A stretch of DNA of 64,000 nt, taken from contig CABMIH010000088.1 in assembly GCA_902386205.1 (NCBI GenBank), positions 1-64,000 of the forward strand, given 5' to 3'. The position numbers were made by a program, and so were the translations under genes. Origin of the DNA: an uncultured archaeon. GTDB lineage: Archaea; Halobacteriota; Methanosarcinia; Methanosarcinales; Methanoperedenaceae. Below the pieces are notes generated by a model, which worked only from the letters and a program-made list of their open reading frames with translations, searched no databases and had not been told where the DNA came from. This document shows, piece after piece, positions 59,581 through 64,000 of this stretch. Each line of letters starts with the position of its first letter. Within the stretch, counting starts at the first letter, position 1.

Positions 59581-61206
59581 ATGACACCAACAAAAAGCAA
59601 TTCAGATCCTTCATCTGGAAGCCAGGCGCCATTCCATGAAAAAGAAACCGGGGAGAATTACCTCAGCCTGTTCAATACTGTAAGCGATGCAGTGATAACA
59701 AGCGACCTTGAAGATCGCATAATGTCATGGAACCGGAGCGCAGAGAAAATATTTGGCAGGAAGTCTCAGGATGTCATAGGAAAAAACCTTTCACAATTAA
59801 CAGTCCCGTTTGAACTGTGGGATGAAAGGGAAGCTGTGCTCCGTCATGTCAAATCGGGCTCTATGACTGCGGGCATAGATACACAACGTCTGCGCGGGGA
59901 TGAGACATTGATAAACGTGAGTATGACAACTTCTCCTGTCAGGGATGCTAATTTCAATATAGTTGGAGTTTTATATGTATTCAAAGATTTAGATGAGTCC
60001 ATGCGGATGAGGGAGGAGTTAAAAGAAGGTGAAGAAAAATTCCACTCGGTTGTCCAATCCAAAACAGATGCGGTCATCCTGTCAGACAGCATTGGAAAGA
60101 TCATTTCCTGGAACCGTGGCGCGCAAAAAATATTCCAGTATTCAGAAGAGGAAGTGCTGGGTAAACCCCTCACCATCCTGATACCCGAAAGGTTCAGGAT
60201 ACCCCACGAAAATGGTTTAAAATGGATGATCTCTACAGGCGAATCACACATAATCGGAAAAACCGTAAAATTATACGGTCTTCGCAAAGATAGAAGTGAA
60301 TTCCCCATAGACCTTACTCTTTCCAAATGGCGCAAAGGGAAAACATCATTTTATAGTGGTATTATCCGTGATATCACACAGCGCAAAAAAGCTGAAGAAA
60401 TATTGTTTGACATTGAGTGCCGAAAGCGCCTCTCGGATATCGGCAGCAATGCAAATTATATAACTGACCGTAAAAAAGCCGAAGAAATATCTCTTGAAAA
60501 TATGCGATTAACACTTGCAGGTAAAGCAGAATCAGAATTCCTTGCCGGTATAAGCCATGAATTTCGCACGCCTTTGAATTCTATCATCGGCTTTGCAGAA
60601 CTCCTGAAACAGAAAATGCAGGGGGACTTAAATAAAAAACAGGAACAATATGTGGGCAATGTACTTACAAGCGGCAAATACCTGCTTAACCTTGTGGATA
60701 ATCTTGAGCTAAAGATGGTGGAGGCAGATAAGATCCAGCTTGTCATTGAAAAAGTCTCAGTTCCTGAGGTCATAAATGAAATAATCCTCCTTGTAAAAGA
60801 AAAGGCTGTAAAGCAAAACGTAACTTTAAAAAAAGATATCGACCCGCAGCTTGACTTTATTGAGGCTGATAAACGGAGGCTAAGGCAGATGCTTTTTAAC
60901 CTTGCCAGCAACGCGATAAAATTTAGCAAGGCAAAAGGGGGAACTGTAACAATAACTGCAAAAAAGGCAGGAGGTTTGGCAAAATTCCAGGTAATTGATA
61001 CAGGTATCGGGATCGAGGAAAAAAAGTTGGCGGTGTTATTTGATCAGCATGCTGATGCTGGCAAAGGAAAAAATGAAGGTTCAGGACTTGGACTTATTAT
61101 CTCAAAGAAACTGGTCGAGTCGCATGGCGGTACAATAACGGCAGAAAGCAAATACGGCGCTGGTAGTACCTTTACTTTTCAGCTTCCTCTCATAGCAAAA
61201 GTATGA
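59581..61206 (+). CDS. PAS-PAS sensor histidine kinase
   Basis: 541 residues, no membrane segment, so a cytoplasmic sensor. Two PAS domains (about residues 28-140 and 148-268; the latter begins FHSVVQSKTDAVILSDSIG) precede the dimerisation helix with the H-box FLAGISHEFRTPLNSIIGF, the N-box MLFNLASNAIKFSKAKGG and the G-boxes VIDTGIGIEEKK and GSGLGLIISKKLVESHGG. The F-box region is shortened (VLFDQHADAGKGKNEG). No receiver is attached; the next two genes carry receivers, suggesting a phosphorelay. Confidence 0.92.
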   Translation: MTPTKSNSDPSSGSQAPFHEKETGENYLSLFNTVSDAVITSDLEDRIMSWNRSAEKIFGRKSQDVIGKNLSQLTVPFELWDEREAVLRHVKSGSMTAGIDTQRLRGDETLINVSMTTSPVRDANFNIVGVLYVFKDLDESMRMREELKEGEEKFHSVVQSKTDAVILSDSIGKIISWNRGAQKIFQYSEEEVLGKPLTILIPERFRIPHENGLKWMISTGESHIIGKTVKLYGLRKDRSEFPIDLTLSKWRKGKTSFYSGIIRDITQRKKAEEILFDIECRKRLSDIGSNANYITDRKKAEEISLENMRLTLAGKAESEFLAGISHEFRTPLNSIIGFAELLKQKMQGDLNKKQEQYVGNVLTSGKYLLNLVDNLELKMVEADKIQLVIEKVSVPEVINEIILLVKEKAVKQNVTLKKDIDPQLDFIEADKRRLRQMLFNLASNAIKFSKAKGGTVTITAKKAGGLAKFQVIDTGIGIEEKKLAVLFDQHADAGKGKNEGSGLGLIISKKLVESHGGTITAESKYGAGSTFTFQLPLIAKV

Positions 61207-61324
61207 GAAAATATTTTAACTGTATAAACTCTTTTATAGGATAATTATATAAACTATTAGTAATCATGATAATTATGCTTATGATGACCATAATTTGAAT
61301 TTAAGATAATGGGGATGTGTATTA

Positions 61325-62824
61325 ATGGCAGAAACACGGATACTGGTCGTAGAAGATGAAGTTATTGTGGCAGATGACATACGCAGGACCCTGCAAAACC
61401 AGGGTTATGCCGTCCCTTCAACAGTAACTTCAGGTGAAGACGCAATAAAAAAAGCAAAGGAGAACAATCCCGACCTGGCATTGATGGATATTTTTTTGCA
61501 GGGCAAGATGGATGGGATTGAAACTGCGAAGATAATACGTTCGCTTTTTGATATTCCTGTGATATATCTCACGGCATATTCAGATAAAAAAATACTGGAG
61601 AGGGCAAAAATAACGGAACCTTTCGGTTATATCATCAAACCCTTCAAAGAAAGGGAATTGAACATTGCAATTGAAATAGCGCTCTTCAAACACAAAATGG
61701 AGAAGGAATTAAATGAGAGCAGGAAATGGTTTAACACGGCCCTCCAGAGCATCAGTGACGGCGTAATTGCCACAGACCAGAAAGGTTTTGTGAAATTCAT
61801 GAATCCTGTTGCCCAGTTTATGACAGGTTGGGGGCAGGAGGAAGCCAGAGGGAAACTCCTGATGGATGTGCTTTACATTTCAGATGGAGATAAAAACGGC
61901 ATTATAGACCCGATCAGCGGCGGAACTGGTTCTACTAAGGGGTATCGGACTGCACTGGTTTCCAGGAACAAAACAAAAACTCACATCGACCTTCGAAGCG
62001 CTCCAATCAGGGAAGAGGACGGAACTATTAGAGGCACTGTTTTTGTATTCCGTGATATCACCGAACAAAAGAGAACCGAAGAGATACGTATCGAAAAAGA
62101 ACGTCTCGCATATGCAAGCCAGGCCAAATCAGAATTCCTTGCAAATATGAGCCATGAGCTCCGCACACCCTTGAATGCGATAATTGGCTTTTCGGAACTG
62201 CTGGTACAGAAGAAAGCTGGCTATCTTAATGAAAAACAAGAACGATATGTGGATAATGTTATTTCAGGCAGCAGACATCTGCTTAACCTTATCAATGATA
62301 TTCTTGACCTTTCCAAGGTGGAAGCAAGAAAAGTTGAACTTTCCATCGAGCAGGTATCAGTACCGGATGCCATAAATGAAGCACTAATGCTCATTAATGA
62401 AAAGGCAGCAAAGCATAATGTAAACCTGAATAAGGATTTTGACCCGCAACTTGACATTATAGAGGCAGACAGGCAGAGGTTCAAGCAGATACTTTTCAAC
62501 CTTCTGAGCAACGCTGTGAAATTCAGCAAGGAAGAGGGAGGCACAGTAACAATAAGTACGAAAAAAGAAGGGGAAATGGCAAAAATTTCGGTTTCAGATA
62601 CAGGTGTCGGTATAAAGGACGAAGACATTGGTAAATTATTCAAGACATTCGGGCAGCTTGATACGGGTGGCTCAAGGAAATTAGAGGGTACTGGTCTCGG
62701 GCTTGCTATTTCAAAGAACCTTGTAGAATTGCACGGAGGCGAAATAACGGTAGAGAGCAGGTACGGAGCAGGCAGTACTTTCACCTTCAAGTTTCCCCTT
62801 GCTGCAAAAAAACAAACAAGCTAA
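61325..62824 (+). CDS. Hybrid receiver-PAS-histidine kinase
   Basis: 499 residues. An N-terminal receiver has [16 protein letters not shown] and the phospho-acceptor in [18 protein letters not shown], ending [24 protein letters not shown] domain follows (about residues 135-260), then H-box [24 protein letters not shown]-box [18 protein letters not shown] and G-boxes [25 protein letters not shown] and [25 protein letters not shown] precedes the start. The receiver closely resembles that of the next gene, indicating tandem duplication. The kinase core is also close to that of the preceding gene. Confidence 0.93.
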   Translation: MAETRILVVEDEVIVADDIRRTLQNQGYAVPSTVTSGEDAIKKAKENNPDLALMDIFLQGKMDGIETAKIIRSLFDIPVIYLTAYSDKKILERAKITEPFGYIIKPFKERELNIAIEIALFKHKMEKELNESRKWFNTALQSISDGVIATDQKGFVKFMNPVAQFMTGWGQEEARGKLLMDVLYISDGDKNGIIDPISGGTGSTKGYRTALVSRNKTKTHIDLRSAPIREEDGTIRGTVFVFRDITEQKRTEEIRIEKERLAYASQAKSEFLANMSHELRTPLNAIIGFSELLVQKKAGYLNEKQERYVDNVISGSRHLLNLINDILDLSKVEARKVELSIEQVSVPDAINEALMLINEKAAKHNVNLNKDFDPQLDIIEADRQRFKQILFNLLSNAVKFSKEEGGTVTISTKKEGEMAKISVSDTGVGIKDEDIGKLFKTFGQLDTGGSRKLEGTGLGLAISKNLVELHGGEITVESRYGAGSTFTFKFPLAAKKQTS

Positions 62825-62835
62825 TGGGGATACCA

Positions 62836-64000
62836 ATGGTGGAAACAAAGATACTTGTAGTTGAAGATGAGGTCATTGTTGCTGATGACATACAAAAAAG
62901 TCTTAATAACCTCGGATACACAGTCCCTGCGACTGCATCTTCCGGAGAAACTGCTATAAAAAAAGCCGGGGAATATATTCCGGATTTGGTCTTAATGGAT
63001 ATCGTGCTGCAGGGCGAGCTGGATGGGATTGAAACAGCAAAGCAGATACGTTCCCGGTATGACATCCCTGTTGTGTACCTCACGGCATTTTCAGATAAGA
63101 AAACGCTTGAGAGGGCAAAAATAACAGAGCCGTTCGGTTATATTATTAAACCCTTCAGAGAGAGGGAATTGAAAATAGCCATTGAAATCGCCCTCTTAAA
63201 ACACAACATGGAGAGGAGATTAAAAGAAACCAAGGAACGGTTCACAACAACGCTGAAAAGCATAAGCGATGCCGTGATCGCCACTGACTCGAAAGGTTGT
63301 ATGAAATTTATGAATCCTGCGGCGCAGGCGCTGACAGGATGGGAACTGAAAGCGGCGGAAGGGAAGCACCTCGAAGAGATATTCAATATTATGATCGAAG
63401 AACTTGTGGCTGTACAGGGAAGCCCGGGATTCGAATATAGAACCATATTGATTTCAAGGAACGGGACAAAAATACCCATTGAAGGGAGCCGCGCCCCTAT
63501 AAAAGATGATAAAGGGAACATCACAGGTACGGTTATTGTTTTTCGGGATATTACCCGGCGCAAGAAAGCTGAGGAGGCGCTGCGCCACCAGGGTGAACAT
63601 TTCCGTTTGCTCATTGAGAATATTTCTGATGTAATAACGATCCTGAAAGAGGACGGAACCATAAGTTATCAAAGCCCTTCTATCGAACATGTGACCGGAT
63701 ACAAACCTGAAGAATTAATAGGCAGAAATGCTTTTGAGCTTATTTATCCTGAAGATTTGCAGCATGTTCTCGGCGCCTTCAATGAAGGAATCCGGAATCC
63801 GGAGTCCACAAAATCAGTCGAGTACCGTTTCAGGCATAAGAACGGCTCATGGATTTTTTTTGAATCCATAGGCAAGAGTCTTCTTGATAATAATGAACCA
63901 GGAAGAGTGATAGTCAATTCCCGTGACATTACTGACCGCAAGCGCGCTGAAGAAGCGTTCAGGGAAAGTGAGGAACAAATCCGGCTTCTGTTGAATTCAA
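62836..64000 (+). CDS. Receiver-PAS-PAS signalling protein, 3' end outside window
   Basis: The frame is open to the window end, about 388 residues from ATG 62836 (GGGGAT upstream; ATG 62824 in the same frame is less likely). The receiver opens [20 protein letters not shown]-like sequence and has the acceptor in LVLMDIVLQGELDGIETA. A PAS domain follows (TLKSISDAVIATDSKGCMKF), then a second (FRLLIENISDVITILKEDGT, with YRFRHKNGSWIFFESIG). A third begins at the edge. A kinase core is expected beyond the window by analogy with its neighbour. The start overlaps the preceding stop region, so the two are one operon. Confidence 0.88.
   Translation, partial: MVETKILVVEDEVIVADDIQKSLNNLGYTVPATASSGETAIKKAGEYIPDLVLMDIVLQGELDGIETAKQIRSRYDIPVVYLTAFSDKKTLERAKITEPFGYIIKPFRERELKIAIEIALLKHNMERRLKETKERFTTTLKSISDAVIATDSKGCMKFMNPAAQALTGWELKAAEGKHLEEIFNIMIEELVAVQGSPGFEYRTILISRNGTKIPIEGSRAPIKDDKGNITGTVIVFRDITRRKKAEEALRHQGEHFRLLIENISDVITILKEDGTISYQSPSIEHVTGYKPEELIGRNAFELIYPEDLQHVLGAFNEGIRNPESTKSVEYRFRHKNGSWIFFESIGKSLLDNNEPGRVIVNSRDITDRKRAEEAFRESEEQIRLLLNS

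Noticed and set aside
1-64000. CRISPR array or cas genes
   Set aside because: No regularly spaced repeats or Cas motifs were seen by eye on either strand.
1-64000. Insertion sequences or transposases
   Set aside because: No DDE, tyrosine or serine recombinase frame was recognised; the dispersed repeats found are coding relics without terminal inverted repeats.

Overview
The window looks like part of a methanogen-lineage euryarchaeal chromosome, most like Methanosarcinales and their ANME-2d ('Ca. Methanoperedens') relatives. The support is gene content: a two-subunit pyruvate carboxylase with BirA, aconitase X (archaeal mevalonate route), pyruvoyl-dependent arginine decarboxylase, archaemetzincin, a minimal SufBC pair, a long-form HisG, TRAM and CxxC-x17-CxxC mini-proteins, a PEF-CTERM surface protein, a DUF2551 protein, a CitG-like/DUF447 pair and a NikR-type operator before a nickel/cobalt transporter. 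No mcr or 16S gene lies in the window, so the taxon is an inference. Two tRNA genes are present (Gly-GCC, Arg-CCG). I saw no CRISPR array, rRNA or intact insertion sequence.

Layout. 1-3.7 kb: the end of a RelB/RelE-type pair, then a large exported M1-peptidase/ChaN/PDZ fusion. 4-10 kb: hisG, DNA polymerase IV, DUF447-CitG pair, aconitase X, DUF2551 and tRNA-Gly. 10.4-19.8 kb: sufCB, GYD protein plus radical SAM enzyme, CBS protein, a TRAM relic with a CxxC mini-protein and an isoaspartyl methyltransferase, hisD, arginine decarboxylase and an acyl-CoA synthetase. 20-24 kb: two separated relics of one radical SAM family, archaemetzincin, and a NikMN/Q/O-type transporter behind a NikR-like site. 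24-38 kb: a degenerate cis-prenyltransferase divergent from a SEC59-like/DUF92 fusion, tRNA-Arg overlapping that gene's end, PEF-CTERM protein, SDR, rubredoxin, Kef and Trk-type ion transport, pycB-pycA-birA, Dus, and a frameshifted VIT1-like gene.

38.3-51.9 kb is an accessory block and the most interesting part. It holds, all on the + strand, a secreted protein, a HEAT-repeat protein, a single-ring Cdc48-like AAA ATPase ending in a HbYX-type tail, a GrpE-like protein, a divergent Hsp70, a membrane protein with a GrpE-like cytoplasmic domain, a second Hsp70 with a zinc ribbon, a membrane protein with a J-like domain that lacks HPD, a large surface protein, a winged-helix regulator and a ParA/MinD ATPase. 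I read this as a dedicated, probably membrane-associated, Hsp70/AAA chaperone system. A 70-bp direct repeat of a TPR gene's 3' end flanks the block (38298-38367 and 51842-51911).

52-64 kb: the intact TPR gene, the intact TRAM + CxxC pair, an RMD1-like membrane protein, a vapC relic, a signal peptidase, an MgtA-type P-type ATPase, and three tandem PAS/receiver histidine-kinase genes, the last cut by the window end.

All function calls come from reading translated motifs; no database search was possible.
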